The translations under genes were made by a program, and so were the position numbers. A stretch of DNA of 23,006 bases from a virus, in IMG/VR virus record IMGVR_UViG_3300032073_000271, positions 1 to 23,006 of that record. One strand, given 5' to 3'. Positions 6,521 through 16,631 of the stretch are shown here, in pieces (positions within the stretch are counted from its first letter, which is position 1; each line of letters starts with the position of its first letter). A model generated the notes under the pieces. That model was not told the origin of the DNA, did not search any database, and saw nothing but the letters and a program-made list of their open reading frames with translations.

Positions 6521-9500
6521 TACCACCGTAATAACTTATGTTTTCTAAATTGCGGAAGAAAGGGTCGAGGTTTCGTCTGAAGTTACGGTTAAAACGTATA
6601 CCTGCTATGTACTCTCTTTCCGCTGCTCTACGTGATTTGTATGAACGGGTAAGCGTATCATTAGTAATTAGTCTGGGGTATGACCTTCTGAAGCTACTTA
6701 TACGTTCATCTACACGCTTACGTAGTTCTCTGTCACCAGTAGTAATTGCCAAATAACGTGCTTGCAATAACTCAGAACGTTTTTTCATTACCGCATTTTC
6801 ATATTGTTTAGCAAGTGCCCGTGTCTCATAAGTAAAAGATAAATTACCGGGAGTAAACCCAAGCGCTTGCATGTACAAATTATGAGCCTCCAAATCTTCA
6901 GTTATAGGACGACCATCTTTTGTTCTAGCGCCTTCTTCTAAGAAACGCATAGTTTTAAACCCATTACGTAAAAAGCTAGGTGCTAATCGTTCAAACCCTC
7001 TACCCAAATCTCCTTTTGATATTTCATTAAACGCAAGATTTATGTTCTCAGGAGCATCCATAACATAACTCCCCATAGGACCAAGCATTTGAAGAAACAT
7101 AGCAGGGGCATAACCAAACTTTTCTATCTCATAAGGGTCTTCTCTAAACCCTATACCATTTGCAATACTAGCTCTTCCTGATACTTCAACATCTAGGAAA
7201 CGATTAGTTGGACCTTTAAGGATTAGTTCAGATAAACCCAGTTCCTGCACTAAGTATTGACGAGCGTTGAATGGCGCATCTTCTTCATCATCAAACATAT
7301 CATATACACTTGCAACTATATTAACTAACGTTGCAAGTGCTCCAAAAAAAGGTAGCCCAAACAGTCCACCTATGGCGTAACTCATGCCATACATAAGAAA
7401 TAATTGTTTAAGAGCTGCTTTCTTTGTTGCTGCATCTTGGCCTTTTAGCACTTGGTGCATCGCCCTTCCTGTAACAAAAGCGCTTTGCCAAATAAAACCT
7501 TTAAACGTAAACATGACACGGCCTATATCATTCTGCATCCATTTGGGTGCAGTCGTAGCCATGCCTGAAGTATTTACATCTTTAACTATTTTCAGTGCGT
7601 AGTCTGCTGCTTCTTGGTCCGACTTGCCTTCAGCCTTCATCAAGTCGTATGCCATTACTCCAGTAGTAGCACGGTTATAACGTTCCGTTGCAGATATAGG
7701 CCAAGAAAGAAAACTAAGTAGTTTAGCTGTGCCAGTTCTATATTGTTCAGTGGTTTGTCTAGCCCCTTCTAAGACTTCTCTTTCTAAGGTGTGTCGTAGC
7801 TGACCGTGATCGCTTAGTGTTTTATACAAAGTTTGATACTTAGGATCAGAACCCCAATCAGAGTTTACAGCTACCTTACCCGCTGTCGTGAGCGCAGCGG
7901 CTGCTTTTACAGTACCAAAACGACCCGCAAGTATGGGGTAAGACATCAAAGGAACGGAGCTTAAGTTAACTAACGCAGAAGATATGTTACCCGACATATA
8001 CATAAAGTAGCTGCCGCTAGTAGCTTTAGAAGCAAGGAACCCGTAAGTAGGGTTTAAAGTAAAATCTTCTCTTGATGCTATGTTTTCGGCAACTGATTGT
8101 ATGGTTAATTCCGTAGGGTCTGAAGAATCAGTTTGAACATAACTTGCGCCCTGACTTCTTACTCTGTTAAACCCTTGTTGTATCTTACCGTTATATTTTA
8201 TATCTGCTAGTTTACGTGACCACTTAACCATTGTGTCTCCGTACACACGCAGCACGTCTTCAGATGGTCCTAATACGTCCTCAGAACTTCTAAAACTTTG
8301 CATTACAGAAGACTCTGGAAACAAATCTACGTACGCTTCATATACATCTGTAGCTAAAATATCACTTTGTTTGTCGCCTAAACCTAACTCTTTTGCGCTG
8401 TCTTTAACTGCTTGCATCGCATCTGCAACAAAACCTTCGGGTGGTAAGGTTTTACGTGCTAAATCTTTTATACTATTTACGGTGTAGTATTCATTTTCAT
8501 TTAGATCCGCATCACGTTTTCTTTTACGCAAGGCTTCTTTTTCTTCGTCCGTGGTAGCTTTTTCTAGGTCAGCTTGTATATCAAAACGTTCAGTTAACCC
8601 CCGTGCTTTTATCTCTTCGTTTCTTTTTGATTGAGACTCAAATGCAACTACAGTTTTCTTCCCTGTGTCTTTGTCTTTATAAACTAGTATAAACTCTCCG
8701 TACCTACGAGAAGGTATGTACCCTGCTATAGGGGGAGCTTCATCAAATTTCTTTTCTATTTCTTGCCTTAGTTGTGAGTTTGATATACTAGACAAAACTA
8801 CATCTACGTAATCGTTATACATTCTATCAAAATCAGTACGCATAATTTTGTACATATTTTGTACAGACTTTCCGCCTTCCATCTTTCCTATTTTTTCAAA
8901 AGCAGCTTTTCCTTTATTGTAGGCTTTTAGTTCTTCCTCTACTTTAGCTTTTGCTTTCTTACTTGTTATATTAGAGGAGGCAGGGTTAGGAGGAGGTTTA
9001 AATATATCCACTCGTGCAAGCCTCATCTCCATAGCCATTTTACCCATTGCTTCGTAAGCAGCTTTAAATTTATGGGATATGATATGAAAGTCGTTATACT
9101 TTTTATTAGCCGCTTCTATACCTCTTTCTTGTTCTGCTTGACGCATCTCGGTGTTATCTATAATTTCTTTAGTGCCGGGTAATTCTTTTTTGTACAAATC
9201 AAACAAATTATCTAGACGTGCCGCACCTGATAAAATACCTTTTATCTTCCCTGCCTCTGGTCCTTTTACATTTTCCATTGCTTCTTTTAAACGACGAGCG
9301 CGGTAAGGAGGAAAATTAGCTAACACTTCTTTAAAAGCTACATCTGGATTCTCATTACCAAGGAATACACTTTCCGCAGAAGAAGGTTCTATGGAGGGCC
9401 GTGCAGTTAATATATCGTTTAAAAACTTAAGGGACTTGTCGTATGCACTTTGCCCTTTACGTATACCAAGAAAGTTTAGAATAGTTTCTACTATAGTATC

Positions 9501-12500
9501 CCAAAGGGATTTACTCTCCGGTGCTTTTATTTCTTTAAGTAAGTTTTGAAACTTAGAGCTACCTAATAGTTCTGCAACGAACTCATAAAGATCATTGCCT
9601 CCATACGCATCCCCCATTTGAGTCTTTATCGAAGAGTAAAAATCAAAAAGTTGTTTTACTTCTTTAGAATTAGGATCAGCTAAAATTTTATCCAAAGCTG
9701 CGTGAGAAAGTTCATGGAATACAGTTTCTTTGTTAAGCCCACGTTCGGGGTCTAAAGCTATTACTTTTTCATCATAGTAATACCGACCTGTTTCTTCTGG
9801 GTCAGAAAAAGATTGCAAACGTATCTTAACGCCTGTAGCCATATCGCGTAGCTTACGGATAATGGGTCTTATTTCTTTAGGCTCTGAATCTATAATCGCT
9901 TTAATAGTTCGATTAAGGTTACCTGTCCGAGCTGCTTCTGCTACTACAGGGTCTACGCTAGTATCAGGTAGAGACTTTCTTGATTTGAATTTTTTATTAT
10001 CAGGTGCAGTTGCTGTACGTTTTTTTACTACTTCTCCTGCTATAATGTCACCAGCGAATGGGACTTCTGTTACTTTACGTCCGGTTGCTAGATAGTCTTT
10101 CTGATCTTGCTCCAAATTTGCTTTTACGCCAGCTATGCGCTCCGCGTCTAGTCGTTTCTGTTCTATCCGTGCTTTTTCTACCGCTGCTTTTTTCCCTGCT
10201 AAAACTATATCTTGTAATGATTTTGTTTCCTTTATAAATTCAAGCTCCCATTCTTTCCCTCTGTCACTAGGAAAATCTTTTAACGATTTATTTTTATATC
10301 TTTCAGTCATTACCTCGTTTGTACGTCTTATGGCTTCATCTCTAATAACATCATAGTCTGACGCAGTAAGTACTCCTTCCACTTGCCTTTGAAGGGTTTC
10401 TATATTAGCCTTTGTATCTTCGTCAGCTTGCGTTATTCCCCTTGCAAACTCCGTGTCTCCTTTAAGTTCATCTACAACCTCCGCTACTGTAACGTCTGTG
10501 TCTCGCACTGCTATTACTAACGCACTTCTTCTTGTAACCTTGACCCCCAAATCTTTAAATTCTTTGACGATTTCATCTGTTTCTAGCTTTCTTTTTTCTG
10601 TTGCTTCTTCATCTGCTATTCTGTCTGCTTCGTCTTTCGCTTTTCTAACGTCCGCTTCTGTATCTAATTGTTTTTTAAAAGCAGCATTTATAATGTCTTC
10701 TCTATATTCTCCTCTAAATCTTGCTACTAACTCTGCAAATTCTTTTTTTACTTCGGGGCTAAGTTCTGATTCAAAGTAAACCCAACTAGCCGCGTCTCGC
10801 AGTCCTTCTGCTTTTAAAGTAGTGCGTGTTATTGTGCCCCTCTTCAATCCAGCGGTACGGTTTTTAATAACTTCGTTTAAATCCTCTTCTGGAATTCTAC
10901 TTATTACGCCTTTTAACCGAGTTGGTACTGAACTCGGGGGATTAACATCTATATCTTGTTTAATAGTAATAGGTTGCAATTCTTCTACAATGCTGTCTGG
11001 ACTATTGGCAAGGTCGTACGCTATTTCATAAAGCCCTGCTTTTGGAGTACCTTTAACCACCGGAAGTTTAAAATATTTACTTGCAGCTATCGCTTTTTTT
11101 CCAGAGGGTCTTTCCTTTCTTACTTCTTTTAAAGCAGCTAAATTACTTTCTTTGTTAGCATCAAAACTTTTTAACTCTTTCTTATATGTTTCCTCTAAAC
11201 TTTCTTTTTCAGCCAGTTTTTCTACTAGTCTGACCGGATCACCACCTTTTTTTGCTACGTTGCCTCTAACATCTACAGCAAATACTTGATTTAAAATATT
11301 TTTATGTTTGTTTCGTGTTTGATTTACTGCTTCTATGTCTTCTGTACGTGTAGCTACAGGTACTTTTGGAAATGCTTTTTTAATACGTTGCTTAAAAGAT
11401 GCAATAAAATCTGAGCCTTCTGGGGGAAGAGGAGCTTCTTGGGCTATTGCTTTGTCTTGTTCTTCTAAAAATATTACAAAATTAGATTTTTTATTCTGTC
11501 CTGTTTGTTTTTTTCCAGAAGGATATACATAGTCTTTATTTGAATCGTAACCTCCTTCTTTTAAAAGTTTTCTTATTTCTGTGTCATATAAATCATAGGC
11601 ATCGCTTTCTTCTTGCTGTATGGCTCCAAATCTTTTTCTAAACGTTGTTTGTTGTTTTTCATTAAGACCAAAATTAAGTTTTTTATTAAGGGCATCTAAA
11701 CCTTCTTTGGTACTACCTTCTTTAAGGAAAGCACTTTTTATTCTATCTGGTTGATCTTCAAGTCCTTCTAAAAAAACATCCATAGCTGTTCGTTCATCAG
11801 CATCTAAAGATAAAGAATCTACTAGTTCAACATCTTCCTCTTCTTCTAGCTCTCTTTGCCTTTCTTCGGCACGTTGTTTAAACTGTGGTCCTAACCGCCC
11901 TGCTAACGCATCTTCTAATGCTCGCCTTCTGTTTTCTACAGCCTCTATTCCATCAGCTCCAAGTGTTTGTTCAGCCAGTTGTTGTAACTCTGGCCCAAGC
12001 ATTCCCTCTAGTGCGTCCTCTATGTATGCTTGATCCCTTGGACTCGCATCGTTCATAGCTCCAAGTTTTATTTGTTCTTCAGCAGCTTTTAGTTTTTGTT
12101 GCCCTGCATAGCTTTCTGAGTCAGCAAACTCTCCCGATGCTTTATCTTCAGCTTCTCTTACTCTTTTTTGATATTCTTTTTCTACTTTGCGGCTGTTTAT
12201 ATCTACGTCTAATTCGGCTGCTATAGCGGCTTTGACCCTAGACTCTTGCTTTTCTTCTTCCTGTGCAGTTTCTTCATAGGACTGAAGGAACTCATCTAGT
12301 TCGGTCTTTGAAGCTTTTCTTTTTTCACGTTCAGTTTCTTCTTCTTGTGCTTTTATTGTTTGCTCTTCCGCTAGAGTAGCTAGACGTTCTTCTACCTCTC
12401 CAAGTTTTGTGCCTCTTGGTTTTATTGCATCTGAACCTACTGAGCTTATTGCTCCAACAGGCGCACCGACTGCACCTTCTAAGGTAGCAGCCCCTGTCAC

Positions 12501-13466
12501 ACCTCTGAATGTAGGTACGTCAAACCCTTCTCGTTGCAAGGCTACGTTACGAGTGAACTGTTCCTGTCCACCTTGTAGGGCTTCAGGTAATGCTTCTTTT
12601 AACGCTGTGCGAGATGCTTCTTTTATAATCCCTGCTTTAGTTGCGTTCTTTAGCCCTGTTTCAGATACACCACCCGCTAACTTTTGACCTACTGCACGGG
12701 TAAGTATTTTTGGTTCTATTCCCACTCTTGCAGCTAAAGCGCCAAGGAAACCACCAAATGCAATGTTGTCTAGGTTTTCTCCGCTGTACGCTTGTGCTTC
12801 CTGTGCAGCTTCTTTAGCTTGTGCTTCAGATATACCGGCATTTACTAATTCTTGAAAAACAGCATCGTAAGCAGCGTCTTTACTAATACCAACTCCGGTA
12901 AGTACACCTACCCCAGTAGCCACACCTAAAGCGGGTAGGCCCGCTACACTACCTAGTACACCTGCTACTAACGTAGGTCCAGACGTACCAAATGCGTTAG
13001 CTATTAAATCTACAGGAGCAACGGTTAAGGCTTGTAAACCTGCCATGACTTGAGCACCCATGCCCTTATTCTCTGCTTCTTCCATGATGCGTGCTATTTC
13101 TTCTTGGTCGCGTTTGGATTGAGCAGAAAGCAAACTATCTAGGGTGTCTTCTACACCACTTAGAGTACGGGATACGGGGTTATCTGCCCCAAAAACATCA
13201 GTAAGAAAACGAGTGCCTGTAACAGCTCCTTTACCCAACTGAATAACAGGATCGAATGCTTCCTTTACAAACGACCTTTCTCTTGCGTCAGGTAACGGAC
13301 GACTCGTAGGGGGAGATGCAAGGGGAGATATAGGTGCAGGTGTAGTGGGTGCGGGTTGTGAAGCATATAACTCCCTAAAACCAGCTTCTACAGTACTAAA
13401 TGCGGGCGTGCCTTTTTTATCTTGGTTATCTACTATCCAAGTTGCTAGACGCTCCAAGTCGGACAT
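6513..13466 (-). CDS. Giant internal virion / large polyvalent protein with HExxH metallopeptidase
   Basis: A 2317-aa protein, about 30% of the window. Order of parts: short N-terminal domain and Pro-rich linker (to about 65); hydrophobic Gly/Ala/Val region (about 160-205); very long charged, coiled-coil-rich section (about 350-1170) with many Glu/Lys/Arg; zinc metallopeptidase with HELSH at 1251-1255 and likely third ligand in the YEFVAELL segment (E1295 or E1299); more helical sequence; and a C-terminal region (about 1800-2130) with membrane-like segments, including one around 2019-2058. The peptidase plus the C-terminal NRATTGVMAYD...FTFKGFIWQSA block resembles the LPD domains of phage large polyvalent proteins. 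As last gene of the structural operon, after an SLT protein, it sits where T7 gp16 lies (1318 aa), so an ejected channel or effector protein is likely. ATG at 13464-13466 follows an AGGGGAG ribosome binding site, one base after the previous stop. Role inferred, motifs seen. Confidence 0.8.
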   Translation of the reverse strand: MSDLERLATWIVDNQDKKGTPAFSTVEAGFRELYASQPAPTTPAPISPLASPPTSRPLPDARERSFVKEAFDPVIQLGKGAVTGTRFLTDVFGADNPVSRTLSGVEDTLDSLLSAQSKRDQEEIARIMEEAENKGMGAQVMAGLQALTVAPVDLIANAFGTSGPTLVAGVLGSVAGLPALGVATGVGVLTGVGISKDAAYDAVFQELVNAGISEAQAKEAAQEAQAYSGENLDNIAFGGFLGALAARVGIEPKILTRAVGQKLAGGVSETGLKNATKAGIIKEASRTALKEALPEALQGGQEQFTRNVALQREGFDVPTFRGVTGAATLEGAVGAPVGAISSVGSDAIKPRGTKLGEVEERLATLAEEQTIKAQEEETEREKRKASKTELDEFLQSYEETAQEEEKQESRVKAAIAAELDVDINSRKVEKEYQKRVREAEDKASGEFADSESYAGQQKLKAAEEQIKLGAMNDASPRDQAYIEDALEGMLGPELQQLAEQTLGADGIEAVENRRRALEDALAGRLGPQFKQRAEERQRELEEEEDVELVDSLSLDADERTAMDVFLEGLEDQPDRIKSAFLKEGSTKEGLDALNKKLNFGLNEKQQTTFRKRFGAIQQEESDAYDLYDTEIRKLLKEGGYDSNKDYVYPSGKKQTGQNKKSNFVIFLEEQDKAIAQEAPLPPEGSDFIASFKQRIKKAFPKVPVATRTEDIEAVNQTRNKHKNILNQVFAVDVRGNVAKKGGDPVRLVEKLAEKESLEETYKKELKSFDANKESNLAALKEVRKERPSGKKAIAASKYFKLPVVKGTPKAGLYEIAYDLANSPDSIVEELQPITIKQDIDVNPPSSVPTRLKGVISRIPEEDLNEVIKNRTAGLKRGTITRTTLKAEGLRDAASWVYFESELSPEVKKEFAELVARFRGEYREDIINAAFKKQLDTEADVRKAKDEADRIADEEATEKRKLETDEIVKEFKDLGVKVTRRSALVIAVRDTDVTVAEVVDELKGDTEFARGITQADEDTKANIETLQRQVEGVLTASDYDVIRDEAIRRTNEVMTERYKNKSLKDFPSDRGKEWELEFIKETKSLQDIVLAGKKAAVEKARIEQKRLDAERIAGVKANLEQDQKDYLATGRKVTEVPFAGDIIAGEVVKKRTATAPDNKKFKSRKSLPDTSVDPVVAEAARTGNLNRTIKAIIDSEPKEIRPIIRKLRDMATGVKIRLQSFSDPEETGRYYYDEKVIALDPERGLNKETVFHELSHAALDKILADPNSKEVKQLFDFYSSIKTQMGDAYGGNDLYEFVAELLGSSKFQNLLKEIKAPESKSLWDTIVETILNFLGIRKGQSAYDKSLKFLNDILTARPSIEPSSAESVFLGNENPDVAFKEVLANFPPYRARRLKEAMENVKGPEAGKIKGILSGAARLDNLFDLYKKELPGTKEIIDNTEMRQAEQERGIEAANKKYNDFHIISHKFKAAYEAMGKMAMEMRLARVDIFKPPPNPASSNITSKKAKAKVEEELKAYNKGKAAFEKIGKMEGGKSVQNMYKIMRTDFDRMYNDYVDVVLSSISNSQLRQEIEKKFDEAPPIAGYIPSRRYGEFILVYKDKDTGKKTVVAFESQSKRNEEIKARGLTERFDIQADLEKATTDEEKEALRKRKRDADLNENEYYTVNSIKDLARKTLPPEGFVADAMQAVKDSAKELGLGDKQSDILATDVYEAYVDLFPESSVMQSFRSSEDVLGPSEDVLRVYGDTMVKWSRKLADIKYNGKIQQGFNRVRSQGASYVQTDSSDPTELTIQSVAENIASREDFTLNPTYGFLASKATSGSYFMYMSGNISSALVNLSSVPLMSYPILAGRFGTVKAAAALTTAGKVAVNSDWGSDPKYQTLYKTLSDHGQLRHTLEREVLEGARQTTEQYRTGTAKLLSFLSWPISATERYNRATTGVMAYDLMKAEGKSDQEAADYALKIVKDVNTSGMATTAPKWMQNDIGRVMFTFKGFIWQSAFVTGRAMHQVLKGQDAATKKAALKQLFLMYGMSYAIGGLFGLPFFGALATLVNIVASVYDMFDDEEDAPFNARQYLVQELGLSELILKGPTNRFLDVEVSGRASIANGIGFREDPYEIEKFGYAPAMFLQMLGPMGSYVMDAPENINLAFNEISKGDLGRGFERLAPSFLRNGFKTMRFLEEGARTKDGRPITEDLEAHNLYMQALGFTPGNLSFTYETRALAKQYENAVMKKRSELLQARYLAITTGDRELRKRVDERISSFRRSYPRLITNDTLTRSYKSRRAAEREYIAGIRFNRNFRRNLDPFFRNLENISYYGGIS
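11881..12020 (-). repeat. Degenerate 35-codon internal duplication in the giant protein
   Basis: Two related segments lie 105 bases (35 codons) apart. On the protein they read ALEGMLGPELQQLAEQ (upstream copy) and ALAGRLGPQFKQRAEE (second copy), inside the coiled-coil region at about residues 480-530. The similarity is clear in the first half of the unit and fades afterwards. This suggests the long charged section grew partly by duplication. Confidence 0.45.
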
Positions 13467-13467
13467 T

Positions 13468-16400
13468 TTACTCCCCTACGACGTTGAGCGCATCTCGTAC
13501 TACGGAACTACCACCGCCTCCAGTACCACCACCGCCTCCAGTAGCACCGCCGCCTCCAATAAATAAACCCGGAGCAGCCTCAGTAATAGCACCCAGTAAC
13601 CTCTTTAATGTTTCATTTTGCACCTCTGTGCTTTGTACCTCTTGTTGCAGCTCTTCTGCTACTCGTTCAGCTAAAGTATCAAAAGTTACGGAACCAACTA
13701 AGGATTGGATTAAATCAAACTGAGCTAACCTTTCTTGTGTAGCAAAGGCTTCTCTATCCACGTCTATTCTTTCACGCATAGTATCCAGTTCTTGTTGCTG
13801 GAAGTCTCTAGCCATTTGGTTAGCTATTAGCTGAGTACCTTCTTGTCCTCTAGCAGCACCACCTGCCATGCCTAATGTTTGAAACGCATCATAAAGACTA
13901 TTAGCTCGGTCAGAGGAAAGGGCTGAACCAAGACGACTTAGAATACCCCCTCTGTCTTCCTGCCCCCCTTTGCCCTGCATCCTATTACGGGCATTTTCAG
14001 CACCTTCTCTACTGCGCGTTGCTTTATCCTGTGCGTACTTTGAAGTTCCTTGTTTCAAACCGGCGTACACATTAGGTAATTCTTGTTGTAAACGCTGCAT
14101 ATCCTCTGTAAGCGCTTCAGGGTTTTGTGCGGCTGTTTCGTCGCTACCAAAAAAACTGCCTAAACCTGCCGCGCCTAATCCTACTCCCGCACCTGAACGT
14201 GCAGTTTGTAAACGGCTAAAAACTCTAGGAGCAACTAATGGATCTCGTGCAGGAGCATTTGGTAATAGCTTACCGCTTTTATCTCTACCTCTTGATACTT
14301 TACCCCGTGGTTTCATAGCTTCTTTCATACTTACGGTTTTACCTAAACCGGGGTCACGTACCCCAATCCTAGGGTCAATATTACGTTTAGTAAACGGGCT
14401 AGATAATACATTACGTGTCTTACTACCTGCGCCAAACACACCACCCGGACCAAAGCTACCTTTCAAAGCTGCTAATCCTCTAGGTGCATATTTAGCCGCA
14501 GCCGCCCCTGCGCGACCTAATGCAAATAAACCACCACCGGGTACAAGCATAAGCCCCATACTTAATAGTAACCCCGGATTCTCGGCAGCGAAATTGTATA
14601 TTTGAGATAACTTACCTTCATCTTTAACTACGGACTCAATAGGCACTCCTTGTTCACCACCCTCTAACTCTACTAAATCTCCTTCTTGGAAACCTCTAAC
14701 TTCACCACCTTCGTTAAATAAACCCTGCACAAAATCTAAAATTTCACTGAAGTCATCTCTAACATTAGTAAAAAGATTATTGCCTCTGGTTTTTTGTGGA
14801 GCGGTATCTTTTGGACTCATGGCATAACGAGCCGCTGCATTGGCAGCGCCCGGAAAAGCTTGCCTCATACGTTGTGCAGGGCTTTCCATACCGCCCTCAA
14901 CTACAAACTCTTCGTTAATGTCGATGCCTTCAAGGTTGGTAGCAGGATTAGCCCTAGCAATCATGTCCTCTTGCCCTTGCATCATCTTTAAAAAGTTACT
15001 AGCACGTTTTGCTTCTTCTTCTTGTTTTCTACCTATGGATTGAAGGTAACCTATTCCACCTTGAGCACTTTGATCTTGATTTCTTCCTACGCCACGTAAA
15101 GAACCTATAGCTGGATTGTTTCGTAGTATTCTTCTTCTTTCCGCCGCAGCTAACCCCGGAGATACATTCACCCCTCGTCTGCGTTCTTCATCACTTTCTT
15201 CTTGCCTTCTTCCTACGCCACGTAAAGAACCTATAGCTGGATTGTTTCGTAGTGTTCTTCTTCTTTCTGCCGCAGCTAACCCCGGAGACACATTCATTCC
15301 TCGTCTACGTTCTTCATCACTTTGGCCTTCCATTTGACCTAGTATCTTTCTTATATAAGGTTGAGTTATGTCAGAGTGAGGCAGTCCTTCATAGTCTCTA
15401 CCAGTAGATACAAAGTTATCGGCATTTTGGTAACCTGCGTTATACGCAATAAGAGCTGCTTCTACATCCCCATCGTAACGGTCAATCAAGGCTTGAAGGT
15501 ACTCTCTAGAAAAATCTCGACTAGCTTCGGGGTCAAAAAGATCGCCTGTAAAAGGAGTTACACCAAATCCCGGTTGTGCCGCAGTTGAAGGTCTAATTTG
15601 ATACGCACCTAACTCGCCCACACCACCAACTGCATCGGGGTCACCTCCGCTTTCCGTCATCATCAAAGCGGTAAGAAGGTCTTCTATATCTACGTCACTT
15701 GCTTGTACTAAACCACGGTTAGCAAAACCAACAACACCACCGCCAGCCATTCCATCGCCCCTTGTAGCTTCAAAAAGCTGTTCCATTCCGTTTAACGTTT
15801 CGCCTTTTGCTTTCTTTTTATCTATAATGTCGTGCACATTTTGCCGAAATTTTTCTCCTTCTTCCCTCCTTAAAGAGGTTTGATAATCACTAGGTCCACC
15901 TCTTATCATTTCTAGGTCGGCTAAAAAATTAAGTCCTGATGCTCTTGATTTCAAACCAGACAAAAAATTATCATATGTTTGTTGAGCAACATCTCTGTAC
16001 CTTGGATCAGCGTTTTTAAGCGCGTCTTTATAGTACTTTTCATTCATAAGAAAGTTATTTACAAACTCAGGTTTGTACCTTTCCATTAACCCAATAATAG
16101 GTTGTCTGTTACCCATAAAGCCCTTACCTTTTTCTCTTCCTATTTGTATATGGCGCGGGTCTTTTTTCAACAGCTCGTCTAAACTACTTATGCCTTCCCC
16201 ATATTCAGGTCGCTCTTCTCTAACATTACCGCCATCATCAAACCCAACAATCCCACCGCCAGCCATACGCATGGGAGCTTGTTGCATACCTCGTTGCATA
16301 CCCGGCTGCATACCCATTGCTTTACGCATTTGGGCTGCTTGCATTTGTTTACCACGTTGTTGAAGCCCCGGACGGGCAGTAGCAAAAGCTTCTTGTTGTC

Positions 16401-16614
16401 CTAAATTACCTAAACCCATAAGTTTTTTATCTATGACACTAGGACCAACTTCTCCAGTACCCATCAACTTTGCACGTTGATCTTCTTGTACGGTTTTTTC
16501 TAAGTTTTCTAGGGCAATACCAACAAGTAACTTAGGGTTCTGCTGCTGCAATTTTTGCAGTGCAGGTAATCCCATGCCTTCATAAGTATCAACTTCTTCT
16601 TGAATATTTATCAT
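13468..16614 (-). CDS. Internal virion protein with lytic transglycosylase (SLT) domain
   Basis: A 1048-aa protein whose enzyme domain (about 307-426) is a soluble lytic transglycosylase: catalytic Glu in MMTESGG (E321), GELGAYQIRPST (333-344) and LIAYNAGYQNAD (388-399). Such domains locally cut peptidoglycan during DNA entry, as the SLT domain of T7 gp16 does. Before it lie a Gln/Met-rich N-terminus and two Gly-rich motifs, AGGGIVGFDDGG (118-129) and AGGGVVGFANRG (290-301). After it come two near-identical 42-aa units (about 432-510), a third motif EGGEVRGFQEGD (about 636-647), a hydrophobic Gly/Ala region around 680-710 and a Gln/Glu-rich helical end with a Gly-rich stretch. It lies between the gp14-like gene (17-base gap) and the giant protein (1-base gap). 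A ribosome binding site is weak (AAAGG about 8 bases upstream). SLT assignment is firm; virion location is inferred. Confidence 0.87.
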   Translation of the reverse strand: MINIQEEVDTYEGMGLPALQKLQQQNPKLLVGIALENLEKTVQEDQRAKLMGTGEVGPSVIDKKLMGLGNLGQQEAFATARPGLQQRGKQMQAAQMRKAMGMQPGMQRGMQQAPMRMAGGGIVGFDDGGNVREERPEYGEGISSLDELLKKDPRHIQIGREKGKGFMGNRQPIIGLMERYKPEFVNNFLMNEKYYKDALKNADPRYRDVAQQTYDNFLSGLKSRASGLNFLADLEMIRGGPSDYQTSLRREEGEKFRQNVHDIIDKKKAKGETLNGMEQLFEATRGDGMAGGGVVGFANRGLVQASDVDIEDLLTALMMTESGGDPDAVGGVGELGAYQIRPSTAAQPGFGVTPFTGDLFDPEASRDFSREYLQALIDRYDGDVEAALIAYNAGYQNADNFVSTGRDYEGLPHSDITQPYIRKILGQMEGQSDEERRRGMNVSPGLAAAERRRTLRNNPAIGSLRGVGRRQEESDEERRRGVNVSPGLAAAERRRILRNNPAIGSLRGVGRNQDQSAQGGIGYLQSIGRKQEEEAKRASNFLKMMQGQEDMIARANPATNLEGIDINEEFVVEGGMESPAQRMRQAFPGAANAAARYAMSPKDTAPQKTRGNNLFTNVRDDFSEILDFVQGLFNEGGEVRGFQEGDLVELEGGEQGVPIESVVKDEGKLSQIYNFAAENPGLLLSMGLMLVPGGGLFALGRAGAAAAKYAPRGLAALKGSFGPGGVFGAGSKTRNVLSSPFTKRNIDPRIGVRDPGLGKTVSMKEAMKPRGKVSRGRDKSGKLLPNAPARDPLVAPRVFSRLQTARSGAGVGLGAAGLGSFFGSDETAAQNPEALTEDMQRLQQELPNVYAGLKQGTSKYAQDKATRSREGAENARNRMQGKGGQEDRGGILSRLGSALSSDRANSLYDAFQTLGMAGGAARGQEGTQLIANQMARDFQQQELDTMRERIDVDREAFATQERLAQFDLIQSLVGSVTFDTLAERVAEELQQEVQSTEVQNETLKRLLGAITEAAPGLFIGGGGATGGGGGTGGGGSSVVRDALNVVGE
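15085..15323 (-). repeat. 126-bp tandem duplication (42-aa repeat) in the SLT protein
   Basis: Two copies start at 15085 and 15211, a period of exactly 126 bases. Over about 113 bases they differ at only a few positions, mostly silent or conservative. The encoded units share DEERRRG-NVSPGLAAAERRR, then LRNNPAIGSLRGVGR, and lie directly after the transglycosylase domain. A degenerate third GIGYLQSIGRKQEEE follows. The unit is basic and could be a flexible or DNA-contacting linker; that is inference. Confidence 0.92.
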
Positions 16615-16631
16615 GGTTTATGCCTTTACTT

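Noticed and set aside
10453-10779. 108-aa Ser/Leu-rich plus-strand frame opposite the giant protein
   Set aside because: Shadow of Lys/Glu/Arg-rich coiled-coil coding sequence; no ribosome binding site and no neighbours on that strand.
12409-12687. 92-aa plus-strand frame
   Set aside because: Lies wholly opposite a continuous well-formed coding region, with no motif or start signal.
13970-14605. 211-aa open frame on the plus strand opposite the SLT protein
   Set aside because: Cys/Leu/Pro-rich with no domain pattern and no convincing start signal; it mirrors the Gly/Ala/Arg-rich coding strand and is a shadow frame.
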